From Camarhynchus parvulus (lineage: Eukaryota > Chordata > Aves > Passeriformes > Thraupidae): a stretch of DNA of 64,000 nt. Made by a program: the position numbers and the translations under genes. The notes beneath the pieces are model-generated. The model was not told the DNA's origin. It ran no database searches and saw nothing but the letters and a program-made list of their open reading frames with translations. This document shows, piece after piece, positions 38,724 to 52,036 of the stretch (its first letter is position 1; each line of letters starts with the position of its first letter). The DNA lies in the NCBI RefSeq assembly GCF_901933205.1, contig NC_044572.1, forward strand, positions 79,171,465 to 79,235,464. The letters run 5' to 3'.

Positions 38724-39790
38724 GAGAATCAGAGAGTCATAGAATAAATTGAGTTGAAGGCACCCATAAGGACCATTGAGTCCAACTCCTGACCCTGTAT
38801 AAAACCCTCCCCAAGAGACACACCATATGCCCAACTGCACCATCCAAACCCTTGTCAAATTCTGTCAAGATTTATGTTTTGACTACTTCCCTGGAAAGCC
38901 TGTTCCAGTGCTCAACCACCCTCTGATTGAAGAACCTTTTCCTAATATCCAACCTAAACTTCCTCTGACACAACTGCAGGCCATTCCCTTGGGTCCTGCC
39001 GCTGGTAACCACAGAGAAGAGATCTGTGCCTGTCTCTCCATTTCCCCTCATGAAGTTGTAACTGAATGAGGGCTTCCCTTCTCCTCCAGGCTGAACAGAC
39101 CAAGTCACCTCAGTTGCTTCTCATACGGCTTCCCCTCCAGACCCTTCATCATTGTTGCTGCCCTTCTCCAGATGCTCTCTAACAGCTTCATATCCTTCTT
39201 CTATTGTGGCACCCAGAACTGCCCCCAGCACTCGAAGTGAGGCCACCCAAGTGCAGAGTGGGACAATCCCCCCTTTGCCTGGCTGGCGATGCTGTGCCTG
39301 ATCTGCTGTCCCCCCAGGACACACTTGGCTCTGCCAGGGCACTGCTGGCTTGTGTTCAACTTGCCAACAACCAGGACCCTCAGTCCGTCTGTCCATATAT
39401 CCAGTGATGCCCTGTCACAGGTGTAGAATCTAACTTTTCCTTAGTGAACTTCATCTGGTTGGTGATTGCCCACCCCTCTCATTTTTTGAAGTCTCTCTGC
39501 AGGGACTCCTTCCTTGGAGGGAGTCAACAGCTCCTCCCAGATTTGTATCATCTGCCAACTTACCCAGTATCCCTTCCAGTCCTGTGTCCAAGGCATTTAT
39601 GCAGATGAAGAGCACAGGGCCGAGGATGTGGCCCTGCAGAACCCCACTAGTGACCGGTTCCCACTCTGATGTCAGTCATCCCATTCACTGTAACCCTTTG
39701 TGCCAGCCCATGAGCCAGCTGATCACCCATTGCATGTAGTGTTTATCCAGCTGAATGCTGGACATTTTGTTCAGCATCACTTTAAGATTG
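38724..39790 (-). mobile_element. CR1 retrotransposon, 3' about 1.1 kb, inverted
   Basis: A minus-strand CR1 with its 3' terminus on the left (GAGAATCAGAGAGTCATAG, a worn terminal octamer repeat). Translated on the minus strand around 38872-38990, the residues [10 protein letters not shown] and V-V-E-H-W-N-R-L are clear. They are the C-terminal end of the CR1 ORF2 reverse-transcriptase protein. Further 5' segments of ORF2 follow to about 39790 and then fade out. Stops and frameshifts split the frame into pieces, so no protein can be made. It is better preserved than the CR1 at 21.1-23.3 kb. Confidence 0.92.
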
Positions 39791-42700
39791 CTCTGTTTTT
39801 ATATTCTTTACCAGGCATACTCTACAAATCTCTGCCCAAAAAGAGGTCAGGTTGCCTTTTGGTCTGGTCTGAAGAGCAAATAGTAGGTGCAAAGGAAGCT
39901 CTTTCAGGACATTTGCATTGATGCCTGACTTTCAGGAAGGCTCCTTGGAAGCACTGGTCAATATTACAGTCATCCATGGATATGAAGATGAAATCTAGTA
40001 TTTCATATTCCATGCAGTCTCCTCCTCTTCTGCCAAAAGGACGAATTAAGAATAAACATTTTGGAGCATTTCTCCCTTGATAGTCTGCTAAATATTCTCC
40101 CAAAGGTCAAGCTGGTCTGTGTGACCAGAGAAGATATGTGATAGGGAAAAAAAAGGGATTTCACACAGGAAAAAGGCATTAAAATAGCTTAACCATAAAT
40201 CTGAAGATAAAGTTAAAACAAACAAGAACTGGTCTTATGGAAGTGTGTTGAAAATACAAGCTTACAAATTTTAAAATGTGTAAAAGTTTCAGTCCTCAAA
40301 AGTACAATCTAGGCAAACACTTGTAAAAAAAAATTTGCCTTACTTGCCCATTAATGAAAGAATATATCAAGGTAAATTAGATTTTTGGGTGTGTTTTCCC
40401 AGTATAATGGCCAAATGCAACTTGGCTTATTTTAATCCGACTACTTTGAAGCCACTGTAAATAGCACAGTTGGACATAAGGAGGACTAATGTAGCCAATG
40501 TCTAGACTGAGGTCAGTGGAGCATGGCTGTCCTTCTCCAGGGCCAGATGTCAAAATAACAAAACATTTTGTGAACAGGTGAAGGTAAAATCCAATAATCT
40601 GTTCTCCAGGTTGAAACATCAGGGGCAGGGACATGACATGATTTCTGAAATTGGAAATATTTTTACTTAAAAATAATACCATAGCTTTCAGTGCTGGCAC
40701 TGAGTACCTTTTTCACAGAGTCCTTTATGATTGCCTGCATAGGAAATTAATACATTCAATTTTCAACAGCATCATTCAGTCTCATGGTGATCTGGATAAC
40801 ACACTACCAATTAATTAAGTTCAGAAATAAGGTGTAATTAATTCTCTGAGCATTTATTTAATTTCTGTCCAAGCAAACTAATTTTACCTAAAAATGTGCA
40901 TATTTTTCTGTGGTTAGCTGTGCTTCAAAGAAAGACTATTCAAATAAAACCCACATGATTTTTTCCTTCCCCCATCCCGCATGTACTAAGAGTTTAAATA
41001 TAATTGGATTTAACATCACTGAACACATCCAGTAGAATGTGCATGAATAGACAACATAAACAATGCACATAATATTCAGACAATTCTGTCAAATATTGAT
41101 TGATGCCTTTGCTGCATATGCTGGAGAAGGCTATTATAGACATTCAGCTAATATGTGAAAACATTTATTTTCACCTATTCTTTTACATTTACTTTTTACC
41201 CCTACACATTTACTTAAGATTTTTCATGAGAAGCTTAGAAAATAGTTGATGTTCCTCTGCAGCTGGTATATTTTAACAGGGTTTCACTGGAACTGCATCA
41301 AATAAAAAAAGCAAAATTTACTGAAACCAATTGTGCTACACCCACCATATGCAAAACTAAAATATTTACAAATGCGTTCCTAACTCCATGACTGAGGGAC
41401 ATGCATATATTTTCAGTGTTGCCTGAACCAGAATGCAATCACTCATAGTAGTGATCAATCTGCTTCAACACTCCCTCGTGTTTCTAGGCTTTCGTCATAA
41501 GAATTCTTCTTATAATGAAATAAAATGTAAATCATATAGGAAAGTAAAAAGTGAATTCTGTATCTTTCATTTTTAAATACTTTCTTTGCTTGGAATACAG
41601 TTGCAAAATACCCACAAATCAGTCCTTAGAGCTAGATAAAATGTTTAGCTGTGCTTATCATGTTTTGGTTGGTTTCATTTGACTTTCACTTGAGAAATGG
41701 ATTGCCTTTTTAATTTTTTTGCTTAGCTTTTTTTTTTTTTAAGGAACATACTTATGTCATCTTTTCAAAGGAAGAAATTATGTCAGACACTCTTCCAGGA
41801 CTGATGTGCCAATTCTTCTTCTGCTGGAAAACTAAATATATATGTGTGTAAATCTGTTTTTTCAAGTGTTCTTTGGCTGTCTCAAAGAACAAACTGTAAA
41901 ATACAGTTTTATCTTCTTCCTCCACATCCATTCCTAAATGTTATCTCATTTATCAATCTTTTAAAAAAAATTACAGGGAAAAGATGTTTTATCAGCAGAA
42001 TTAACAAGGACTATAACAAAACCATTCTTCTGCATGGAAGTCTATAAGGTAAACTGGTATGGTATAAGTTTAGAGAGTGTGTTCGTTTCTTTTCACTAAA
42101 GTGAACATAAGACAACATTCAACTGGCACAATTTTCAATGGGGATTGCTTGCAAGAGAGGTAGAATTTCAAGATATTTCATTTTATTGCTGACTTTTTTC
42201 GTGTTTGGTACTCTCCTACAAGTAAATAGTGTCCAGATGTTAATATTTCCTAATCAGGATGTTTTAGAATTGTCTAAATCAACCATGTGCCTTGTTGGAG
42301 TCAAACCTTGTTGCTGTTGCCAATTAACATTTCTGTTCTTTTCCACTATTGTCAATAGATTTTTCAAGCCTATTGTATTAAGTTTTCAAAAGTATTAGAC
42401 AACTAGAATAGAAATTTCTCAAAAATTTTCATAATTCATCTGTTCTAATCCCTTTAATCATTGTTTCATGTCTTTTTCAATTCTCAATTTATTGCTATCA
42501 AGTTTTGCGATGAACTATGTCAATCTTATAGTTTCCACATTTTATTTTCTTCTCTTTGATAAATCATGTAAACTCTGAGCATATATATCTGTGAAGCATA
42601 ACGTCCAAACTGGTAACATTAGCTAACATCTCAGAACTTCTAGGTTCTGTTCTAAGAATCCTGAAACATTCTTTGTTTTGACATCAGAAATAATGCTCAC

Positions 42701-44280
42701 ATAAAGCAATTCTGAAAAAAAAACCCTAAGAAAGGAAAGGACAGCCAAGGAAAACAATAATTTCTGTCAGAAACTAAGTGCTAAACACTTTTAGCAAAGC
42801 CTTTCTAACTTTTCAAAGTTGAGAAACTTCAGACTGACTTTTTACTGGTTATAAGTATAACTAAGGTAGAAAATACAGAAGAAAGGTGTAAGTTTGTCAT
42901 TACTTGCATCTTTATTCACAAGTTTTCAGCTTGCATCCACAGGCATTTTGAAGGAAGTCCTAGATGCTCTTTATAGATCTTTTTGTTTAAAGCAAATAAA
43001 AGCTTCTAAAGAGTACAGTACAAGATTGAGAATAGAAAATCTATGAGTAAACATAGAATTTGTTGTTGATAAATGGTCATAAATCCAGAAATATGTATAA
43101 AGAGTGCATGGAGAGAAAAGAGCGACATGGGAGGAATCTCAATTGACACAAAAAGACGAGCAATTGTACATAAAACTATGAATGTAATTTCTTTGGTTGT
43201 ATTTATGATAAAATAAAATATAAATGTAGTTTTGCTTAACTGAATTGAAAAGGGCAACTAAGAAAAAGGCCTGCATCCTAATATTAAATAAAGACACTGT
43301 AGCTTTGACAACTTCTTCCAGTCTAAGCCACTAGCATGGAAAACTAAGATGCAAGAGCTAATGATGATCTAATGTAAATTTTAATATTTATATAAGCTAT
43401 GTTAATATAATCACTTAACATTTGGGAAGATTATTCTCATATAGGATCCTACTGGGATCCTGTGTTCCTCTGCCCTCAAATACAGCAATTACCCTCCTTT
43501 TTCCTTTGTAATAATTTAACAGATGGGAAAACTGAATATTTGTTTGCATGTCATTAGCTGTGCATCGTAGAACAGAAGTCCAATTTCAAGGAGGTAGATG
43601 TCTGCTAGCATTATCATTTAGAAGTCAAAGGACGCAGCAGTGTGAAAAATGAGGATATTTATCAATGAGATGAAAAATTTTTAAGCCTGGATATTCCTTA
43701 ACTTCATATATCAGATCTAAGCTGCTTTAGAGAGAAATGAATCATTCTTTGAAAGGTCCCGTCTCTTCCCTTGAGATGTAAAGGTAGTGTAAAGATCCAC
43801 GAATACTTGGTGCTGAAGTAAAGGTCAGCAAGATGTATCCAATTCTAAATTAGTGAATGTTAGCCACTGATTCTTTGATCTTTACTTGGCTTCATCTCAT
43901 TTTAAGTTTCCAAAACGAACAGTGTTTGTATACCACATTACAATGTTCTGATCATTATGGTTGCTATGGAAACTTAGCTCAAGTTTTATCAATATAAACT
44001 CAAATAATTGAATTGTGATTAAGCACAGTAAGAGAAAGAAGAGCTCACACAACATCCTTGTACTTCAAAGCAAATTACAAGGTCATGAGTCCAGGCATGC
44101 AGGAACAGGATATCCAGAGTAATTCCATTGCTCCCATCAAGGTACTCCATCTGAACACGAGTAAAGGCTACAGAGTCTATGACTCTCTACTGGTACATGC
44201 CATGAGTAAAGTTCTGGGGTAACTTCTTCTGCCTGCCATGCCTCATTGTAGGATAGAAATGAAACTTCTGGAGCCTTTCA
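39791..44280. other. unique DNA, no gene seen
   Basis: No gene recognised. Minus-strand frames of 93 codons (39822-40103) and 107 codons (40377-40700) lie just right of the CR1 but do not read as CR1 ORF2 and show no motif. The rest is AT-rich with a run of 12 T near 41731. An RFX-type motif at 43960 is listed separately. Confidence 0.5.
43960..43973 (+). promoter_or_regulatory. possible RFX X-box (GTTGCTATGGAAAC)
   Basis: This 14-mer fits the X-box consensus GTTRCYATGGYAAC at every position but one (A in place of Y). RFX factors bind such sites in ciliary and MHC class II gene promoters and in enhancers. No gene start is visible nearby, so if real it would be a distal element. Confidence 0.25.
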
Positions 44281-45045
44281 ATGGCAGTGAAAGCAAAAAA
44301 CCAAGCCAAGTGCAAGGTCCTACACCAGGCTCGTGGCAATCCCAGGAATACCTGCAGGCTGGAAGGAGAAATGATTGAGAGCAGCCCTGTGAAGAAGGCC
44401 TTAAGGATAAAAGTTGGTGAAAAACTCAACCTGAGCCAGCAGTGTATGCTCACAGCCCAGAAAGCCAATGGAATCCTGGGCTACATCCAAATGGGCTTGG
44501 CCTGCAGGTCAGGGGAGGTGATTCTGCCCCTCTACTCCACTCTGTGAGACCCCACCTTTAGTACTGCATGCAGTATTGGTGTTCCAAACATAACAAGGAC
44601 ATGGAACTGTTGGAGCAAGTCCAGAAGAGAGTCATGAAGTCAGTAAGTGGATTAGAGCATCTTCCCTAGGTTGGGAAAGTATTGGCTGTTCATCCTAGAG
44701 GAGATTGTGTGGAGATCTTGTAGTAAACTTCCAGTATCAGAAGGGAGCCTCCAGGGAAGCTGGAGAGGGACTCTTCTTCAGGAACTTTAGGGTCAGGACA
44801 AAGGAGAGTGGGTACAAACTGAAAGGGGAAATTTAGGTTAAATATTAGGAAGAAATTCTTTACTGTGAGAGTGGACATCGGAAGAGGTTGTCCCGGAAGG
44901 CTGTGGATGCCCCATCCCTGGCAGTGTTCAAAGCCAGGCTGGATAAGGTCTCAAACCACCTGGTCTACTGGGAGGTGTCCTTTCCCATGTCAGGGGGCTG
45001 GAACTTGATGATCTTTAAGGTCCGTTCCAATGCCTCATCTTTCTC
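44281..45045 (+). mobile_element. CR1 retrotransposon 3' end (ORF2 C-terminus and 3' tail)
   Basis: Plus-strand CR1. Translation from 44281 gives an open stretch with K-C-K-V-L-H, G-N-P-R, I-E-S-S-P-V-K-K and S-Q-Q-C-M-L-T-A-Q-K-A-N-G-I-L-G, a well-known order of residues in CR1 ORF2. Near 44890 the end of the protein reappears as K-A-V-D-A-P-S-L-A-V-F-K-A-R-L-D. Between them lie frameshifts and stops. The 3' tail runs to about 45045 with a worn terminus and no poly(A). It is one of the better preserved copies in this window. Confidence 0.93.
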
Positions 45046-47211
45046 TGTTTTTGCAAAGGCCTGGATACAGCTGCAGAGTAATCCAGTTTCACCTCACACC
45101 TATCAGCCTTGCCCTTATATGTAAAGTTGATTTAATGTCACTTTCTGATAACTAATATACATAATTAGCATTAATTATCAAATAACTATGTACACAAATT
45201 CCAGTGTGACAAAACAAGAAATGTTAAATGTTTGTAGTATCTCCTGTCTGTGGAAAGGCACAAATTTTCAAGCCAACACTAGAAGAACACAGTGCAGTAA
45301 TTAGTGGTGTAGAACAGAGTATAATCAGGAAAAAAAAAAGTAACTTCTCACATGATTGAAAAGGGTTTGGGCCTGCAGCAGCAGAATACATTCTAGAGGT
45401 TTTTAGGGCAGCTATGTAAACAGAAGATGCCACGCAGTATTGTTCATGCAAAAATAGAGTTAGCAAGCACAAAGCAATGCAAGGGTTACAATGAACTTCT
45501 TGTGAACACTGTGGGGTAGATACAATTACTTAGGCACAGCTATGTAGGAAAAGGAACTCTCTACCAGCTACACAGCTCAACTGAAGAACAGTTTTCAGTT
45601 TTGGTTGTCTTAATAAGAAAGAGAAAGCCTGACATAAGGATCAGGCTTAGTAAGAGTCAATGTGAATCAGCAGAAGCAGTGAAAAAGCCATAAAGAAGTT
45701 CTTCTCCAATATCTAAGTTTATCTTAGAGAAGAATAAAAATGCCTTTTGGTATAAAAAAACCCCAATGAATTCCAGAGGGAAAAAATGGCAGAAAACAGT
45801 AAATCGCTTTGCATTTCTCTTAGGGGACAAAAAAGGGTCGCTAATCTGGTACTACTGTGTGTCATTCACTGAAAGAGCTCATTGCCAAAAAATGGCACCA
45901 GGAGAAAGTTTTAATTTGAAAGGAGAAGGGAGTTTGATGCTGACATGGTTGGTGAGTACTTCCGTAGTTAAATCCTAGAGAGAATTTTAGAGAAGCAAGG
46001 TTTGTAAACTGACACTTCAGAACAAAATGTCAAAGGTGCTTGTATCGTGCCAGTTTTTCTAGATTTGGCTTTCTGTATTATTTCACACTGTCAAATATCA
46101 AACACAGAATTATCAGACTATGGTTAGCATTATAGTACATTAATAATTGTCTCCCAATCATTTTTCTAATTTCTGAACTCCTCTATTTCTATGATGATCT
46201 CAGATCACAACAGCCCCTTTTGTACCGTAATTATATTGAAATTAATCTGCAGCAAATGAAAAGATAATTCCATGAGTTATAGTTGTAGGTCAGGTTTCAC
46301 CATGGAAAAAAAAAGCTAATTTATTTCAAAATAGGGAATATGCTGATATAAATGACATGCTAAGCTATTGACTGACAGAAATTCTTAATTCTTTGTTAGA
46401 ATCAAGAAGGACAAAAGCAGAGAAGCAGGTTATTTCTTTTTTTTTTTTTTTTTTTTTGAAGAAACGGGGAGTTTTTGTGGCTGGATATGGCTCTAAGTTC
46501 TCTTTAACTCACTGAAATAACTTGATGTGACCAGCAAGTGCAGTAACATGCATTACAGAAGATTTGAATGAAGATGCTAATGGGCCAGTTGCCAGACAGA
46601 CTTCTTGTACTGAGACTGTGATCTTTCACTCAAGGGACCACTAATATGAACTTTCCAGTTCTATGCAAGAGTTTACTTTTATGAAGCTTCTGGTAACTTA
46701 AAAACTCTGAGTACTCAGCTGTGCTTTCACTTTTTTTTTTTTGAAATTTGATACCTTGTTTGAAAGTTGTTAGGTAGACTGACAGACTGACAGACAGATA
46801 AATGGCCATGGACCACATGATTGCATACAACTTTTCTGTTTAGGAAACCAGGATAAAAATAAACTGCCTTTATTATAACACTCAGTAGACTTCTGGAATC
46901 ACTAAGAAAGCTTCCATAATTACAGCACTATACTTCTAAGGCTGCTTGAATGTATATAATGGTTATAACTGTTCTTCTTGTCTGACTACCTGTAAAATTG
47001 CTGCATGCCGCTCATTCCTAATGGCAGTTTAACAAATTTTATTGTTGAATATGTGCTACCAACTGACTGCAGCTGGAAGAAACAAATAACACAACAAAAC
47101 AAAAATCTCAAAATTCATTTGGAATTGTCTCTACCGAGGTCTGCAAACAAAAGCTATTAATTCAGCTGGAAGCATGATGAGTGTTGCTGGGTAGTTTGAT
47201 CCAAAAGAACT
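45046..47211. other. unique AT-rich DNA, no gene seen
   Basis: No gene recognised. It contains a run of 21 T at 46437-46457 and a short GACA/GACT tandem stretch near 46774-46797. Confidence 0.55.
46437..46457. repeat. run of 21 T
   Basis: Uninterrupted T tract. No complement of a poly(A) signal lies within about 40 bp on its right, so a retrocopy tail is not supported. Confidence 0.85.
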
Positions 47212-47646
47212 GAATTCTTTAGAATAGTTTAGGTTGGAAAAGACCCTTAAGGTTATTGAGTACAACTGTTAACCCAGCACTGCCATGACCACGACTAAAC
47301 CATTTCCCCAAGCATGACGTTGACACATATTTTAAATACTTCAGGGGATAGTGACTCCACCACTTCCATGGGCAGCTTGTTCAAATGTTTGACAGCTCGT
47401 TTGGTGAAGAATATTTTCTCTAATATCTGGATTAAACTTCTCTGGCACAACCTAAGGCTTTTTTTTTTTTTGCATGGTCACTTGTTTATTGGGAAAGGAG
47501 ACTGACACCTACCTTTCAAGTAGCTGTAGAGAGCAAAAAGGTCCCCTCTGAGCCTTCTTTTCTCCAGGCTAAACAACCCCAGTCTCCTCTGCCACTCTCA
47601 CAGGACTTGTTCTCTAGACACTTCACCAGCCTTGTTGCTCTTCACT
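47212..47646 (-). mobile_element. CR1 retrotransposon 3' end, inverted
   Basis: Minus-strand CR1 with a clear 3' terminal motif 'taggttggaaaagaccctta' near 47230. It is followed by the complement of the 3' UTR and ORF2 end: 'gactccaccacttccatgggcagc' near 47353, 'tagctgtagagagcaaaaaggtcccc' near 47521, 'tctccaggctaaacaacccc' near 47561. A T tract has expanded at about 47460-47473 inside the element. It is truncated at about 47646. Confidence 0.93.
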
Positions 47647-49798
47647 TACAAGTCACTCGCAATTATTTTATGACGACATTTTTTGAGAATCAAGTGAATT
47701 GATACTTGATTCTGAAGTACATCAGAAAAAGCTTGAGGTCCTTTTGGTCATTTAATGGAACACAAAAAGCCATTGTGCTCCTCAAATGAATATTTATTCA
47801 AATCATGAAGTGGTTTATTTCAACCACTTCAATTTTTAAAATCCATCTTTGCTGCATTCCAATTGTTATTTTCAGTAAACAGGCATTTATCTAGAGGCAG
47901 AAGAATAATTTCCTGTAAAAATAACCCATTCTGATGAAATTATCAAGATTATAATGTATGCAGAGTTCAACAAAAGCAAGTTACCTTTCTGAAAACTTAC
48001 AGATACTTGGTCTGATGAAATTATTTACTGTTTTAAAAGAAAGGCCTGTGACAACGTACCCAAATATGGATTTGCCTAGTGTTTGTTTTTTTTCAGGGAG
48101 ACAAAGACCCTGCTGGAAGTTTGAAGCAAAGCTAAGGTGATGAAGAGTTCATTGCTGGCATTGAAATTACAATCTGAGTACAATTAGGGCCAACATCACC
48201 ACACTTTAACATTAAATTAATGCTTTTGATTAAATACTAAGTAGTGAATGATTTTTGAGGTCTGTATCTCATATTTTTCAGTAACATAGCCATAACCTAG
48301 CAAAGGGGTCCAATCTTGTTCTTCTTTACTCTTATGGTAAGATATGTATTCTCATCAATAGAAGTCATACATACTTGAGTTTTTTGATCTTTTTTCTCTT
48401 CTCTTGCAATTGTCAAGCCCAGAACAGCTGAGCTGGGAGGAGAGTAGTGGTGAAAAAAAGGAAATAGACTTGTTAATCATGTTCTTCATTTAGTTAAAAT
48501 GGTGTTGGCCATTCTTACCTATTATCACTTATTATTCTTACTTTTTTGTGATTTATTTTTCATCTCTTTATTACTAATGCATGTCCATTAGCTCAAAAGA
48601 TTTTTTTCTTTGATTTGCTGATGAATAGTCCCATACAATGGCTTGGCAACAGCCCCCTAGAATAATGTGGGATTCAAATGTTCTGCCCTTGTCACCTTGT
48701 GCTGGTCTAGTCTCATAAAAGAAAGTTGGAATACTGAACAAAGAGGTTTTTAAATCATTGGAGAAGGCTTATTGTACCATAATGATCCTTTCTGGGCAAA
48801 ATCTAAAGATAATACTCTATAGGTGAGCTGGCCTTATGTCTAAAGCCAACCCTTAGTATTTATCATTACATTGGCTTTCTGATTACAGAGTTATGATATG
48901 CAGTCCTGCATGTAATGCTGTTCATCTGAAATTTTTGGATGATTTTGCTACTAAGTGCAAATAAGAGGCAAGATGCCAGACTTGAGGTAGAGACAGATTT
49001 CACTACTGGACTGGGTAGAAGAGTTAGTTATGTGTCTTTTTTAAAATATCTATTTCATCTCTTACTTGCATGCATCCATTTACTCCAATGGCACCTCAGT
49101 GTTTTGTTTCCCTGAAAAGACCTTGGATGTGAGATTTTCTTTTTGAGGAAAGTCTATTCAGGGCTTAGTGTTTTCATATCTTAAACCTTTCCATGCTGAA
49201 AATATATACCCTTTCCATCACAGACCAGAAAGAAGACAATAAAACTGCCATAGCAGAATAGACTGCAAAGTAACTGTTTCCTAGTTCTTAAAGACAACTT
49301 GTAAAAAGAAAATGGGCAGTTTTTTACAACCATATTTGAAAGAATTGATGTATTTATCTTGAAACCTGGAAGAATTTTTATATCATCAGTAAGTTCTGAC
49401 CTATTGATCTGTCTTCCATCTGGTGACACCATTTATACTCATGCAGAGAACAATCAATAGTATAGAAAAACCATATCTCTCCTGTATTACAGTGATATTT
49501 TAAATGACAGTATGGTCAAGGGAGAAGGTTTCAATAATAATAAAAAAATATTAAAATAATAAATGTAGTTTGGGGTTTAATAGCTTGCCCATATTGAATT
49601 TTACCAGGGTTATTTGCCATATTTTACCATCAGGAGGAGCTGTCATCTCTGCAAAAGCCATTTATTTTCCAATTAATTATTTCAGCTTGGAAAAGCAAAT
49701 AAGAATACCTAGGGATTATTATGTTTCCCAAAAAAAATAAGCCAAGCTTTTCTGCCCCAGAGTTCTAGCCACTTTCTGCACCATTTTCTCTGGCTCTT

Positions 49799-49845
49799 TG
49801 GGATCCTTTAAGCTTAATATTTTTCAAAAATGTGAAAGGATCCCA
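49799..49845. repeat. 11-bp inverted repeat (hairpin)
   Basis: TGGGATCCTTT (49799-49809) and its exact reverse complement (49835-49845) flank a 25-base AT-rich loop. A following T tract that would make it a terminator is absent, and it is not near a gene. Confidence 0.8.
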
Positions 49846-51033
49846 GTTCCTCCTCGAGTCTCAGCAGTGCAGACTATCATGCCACAAACAAAAGAGGTTT
49901 CCAGAGGCCCTATTAGGAGGAGGGAAAGCAAGAGCACAGCCTTGGCTTATGCTCCAGCAGAAATCATTTAGAGAAGCATAGGCTTTCATTGACAGGCTTA
50001 GGCAACAGCCACTGCTCAATACCCCAGAGGAACATAAACAAAAGCCCAAAGTCTCAGTCAGTCTGACTGGGAAGAAAATTCCTTTCTCACTTCAAAGTCA
50101 GCAAGTATTGTTTCACAGAGTCTGTCTTATGGGATGAAGCTTACCTGAAAGCGCTGCCCACATAAACGAGATCCTGTTTATATCTTCACAGCCCTGACTG
50201 TATCAATCCACTATAGACACTAGAAAACAAAAAAGACCACATAAACTTTAAATTGCTGCTGCCACATTCATACCCTTTTAACATTTTTGGGGACAGGAGA
50301 TCTGACTGTCATAGAAATCAAGACAAAAAATATTAAAAGGCCTTCAATATAAGGAAACACAAGAAAATTGGCTTGGGCTGCATGATTAGCCCAAAATTAA
50401 AATTTTGGCCCATTACAAAATCAAATCTATTTTAGAAAACACTAAATGATGAAGACAATTCTAGGGAGACAAGGGGAACTCAAACACAGACGCTATGAAG
50501 ACTGAGTCCAAGGTGAACCACTGTGTTAGGGGTCAGGCCACCTGCCACATGTTAAGAAATTAGACCAGTGTCATGCTGCCCCAGATCCTTGGTGCTTGTC
50601 AGACCTGCACTGCAGGGCCTCAATTATGTGAGAATTACTTGAGTGCTGTGCAACAGAAATCTTAGAATAGAACTTATTACTCACCTCTTTTACCTTATTA
50701 CATAAATTTAACTGTGTGTCACTGAGTGGTGTGGTTCTGTTCTCATATCCATCTGATTCAGATTCCCTCCAGGACGGCATAAGAACAAGAATAGCACAGC
50801 TGACATTTTGGGTCATTGGTTTTACTGATGCCATTTGAACACTAATGCTGTCTTCTCTGGGGTTTCCTGCATTCACAGGTGGCTGGTATCAATGTTTCAA
50901 AAGAAAAGGGAAGGATAAATGAAATGTAATGAAAGGAAAAAAAAAATTTTTATTTTCTCTTCAGTGAACTTACATTTTTATAGATGCTCCCATCAAAATC
51001 TTTGGTGGTTTTCCCCTACAAAAGTAACTGGCC

Positions 51034-51101
51034 TTGTGAACAAATATCAAGAAATAATGATAAGCATTTGTGAACAAATATCAAGAAATAATGATAAGCA
51101 T
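51034..51101. repeat. exact 34-bp tandem duplication
   Basis: Two identical 34-bp units beginning TTGTGAACAAATATCAAG stand head to tail with no differences. Lack of divergence suggests a recent event or a variable-number locus. Confidence 0.95.
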
Positions 51102-51383
51102 TGTCTGCATGAAATGCCTGTGGAGATGACATGAATTTATCATTCTTCCAATCATAGCCCATAATCTACATATGTGGTTTTAACCATTTGTAAAAGAGTG
51201 TGCATCTCTCTGGTGGGGCTCTGTGGCATTATGCGACTCCAGAGAGGCTGTGCCTGTCAATGCAGCACCCTGTCTTAGTCATAATTTCTTTAAGCGAGAA
51301 GAAACTGCCAAGGAATTAATCTAGCACAAAGCAGCTTAGCTCTCTCCGGGCCCTGAAGCAGTCAGCAACAAGTTGTGAAATCC

Positions 51384-51475
51384 ACACGCACCAAAAAAAC
51401 ACAAAACTAAAAAACCCAAACCAAATCCAAAAGAAACCCCAAAAACAAACAAACAAACAAAAAAAAACCCTACCT
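51384..51475. repeat. A/C-rich low-complexity tract
   Basis: The tract is nearly all A and C, with irregular CCAAA, ACAAA and CAAA units, ending in a run of A. On the other strand it is a T/G-rich stretch of a kind often seen in bird DNA. Confidence 0.8.
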
Positions 51476-51948
51476 TTAAATTTAGTGATAAAAGAATTGC
51501 AATAGTATAGCTGATATTGTTCTTACAGCCATCCTTTGGGAGTTGTAAACTCCCTGGAAATTTCACAGAAACTTCAGCTGAAAGATTATTCATCTGAAAC
51601 CAGTGAATGAAGAAAGACACGGCTGGAATGGTAAAAAAGAGAAGTGTTTGCTCTGCAGCAACAATTAATGTATTAACTCTTCAAGGGAAAGATAAGAGAT
51701 GCTATGAATTATATCTCTGTACTGGAGCACTGTATAACAAAGGTAAGGGAAGTGTGGGAGCTGCAAGTTTTGCAGGGACTAAATTAGTAAGCACAAATAG
51801 TTTTAGTATAATGGAAACCTAAGGTTTAAGACATTGGGAACATTTCCTGTAAAACTCCCCCTTGATCCCAAGATAATTTTCTGTTTTGTTTTACTAGGCT
51901 TTTGTAGACATTTTGTTATTAAAAAGGAGATGAATCAACATGGGTAAC

Positions 51949-52036
51949 TGAAAAAAAATACCAAAACAAAACCAAACAAAACACCCCCAAACCAACAACA
52001 ACCATAACCTCCCCCACCCCTCCAAAAAAACCAAAC
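51949..52036. repeat. A/C-rich low-complexity tract
   Basis: A second A/C-rich tract about 500 bp after the first and on the same strand. It has ACAAAACC and CCCCC interruptions. It is not an exact copy of the first. Confidence 0.8.

Noticed and set aside
39822..40700. Two minus-strand frames (93 and 107 codons) next to the CR1 at 38.7-39.8 kb
   Set aside because: They do not carry CR1 ORF2 residues and match no family I know. They could belong to an unidentified repeat, but nothing supports a gene.
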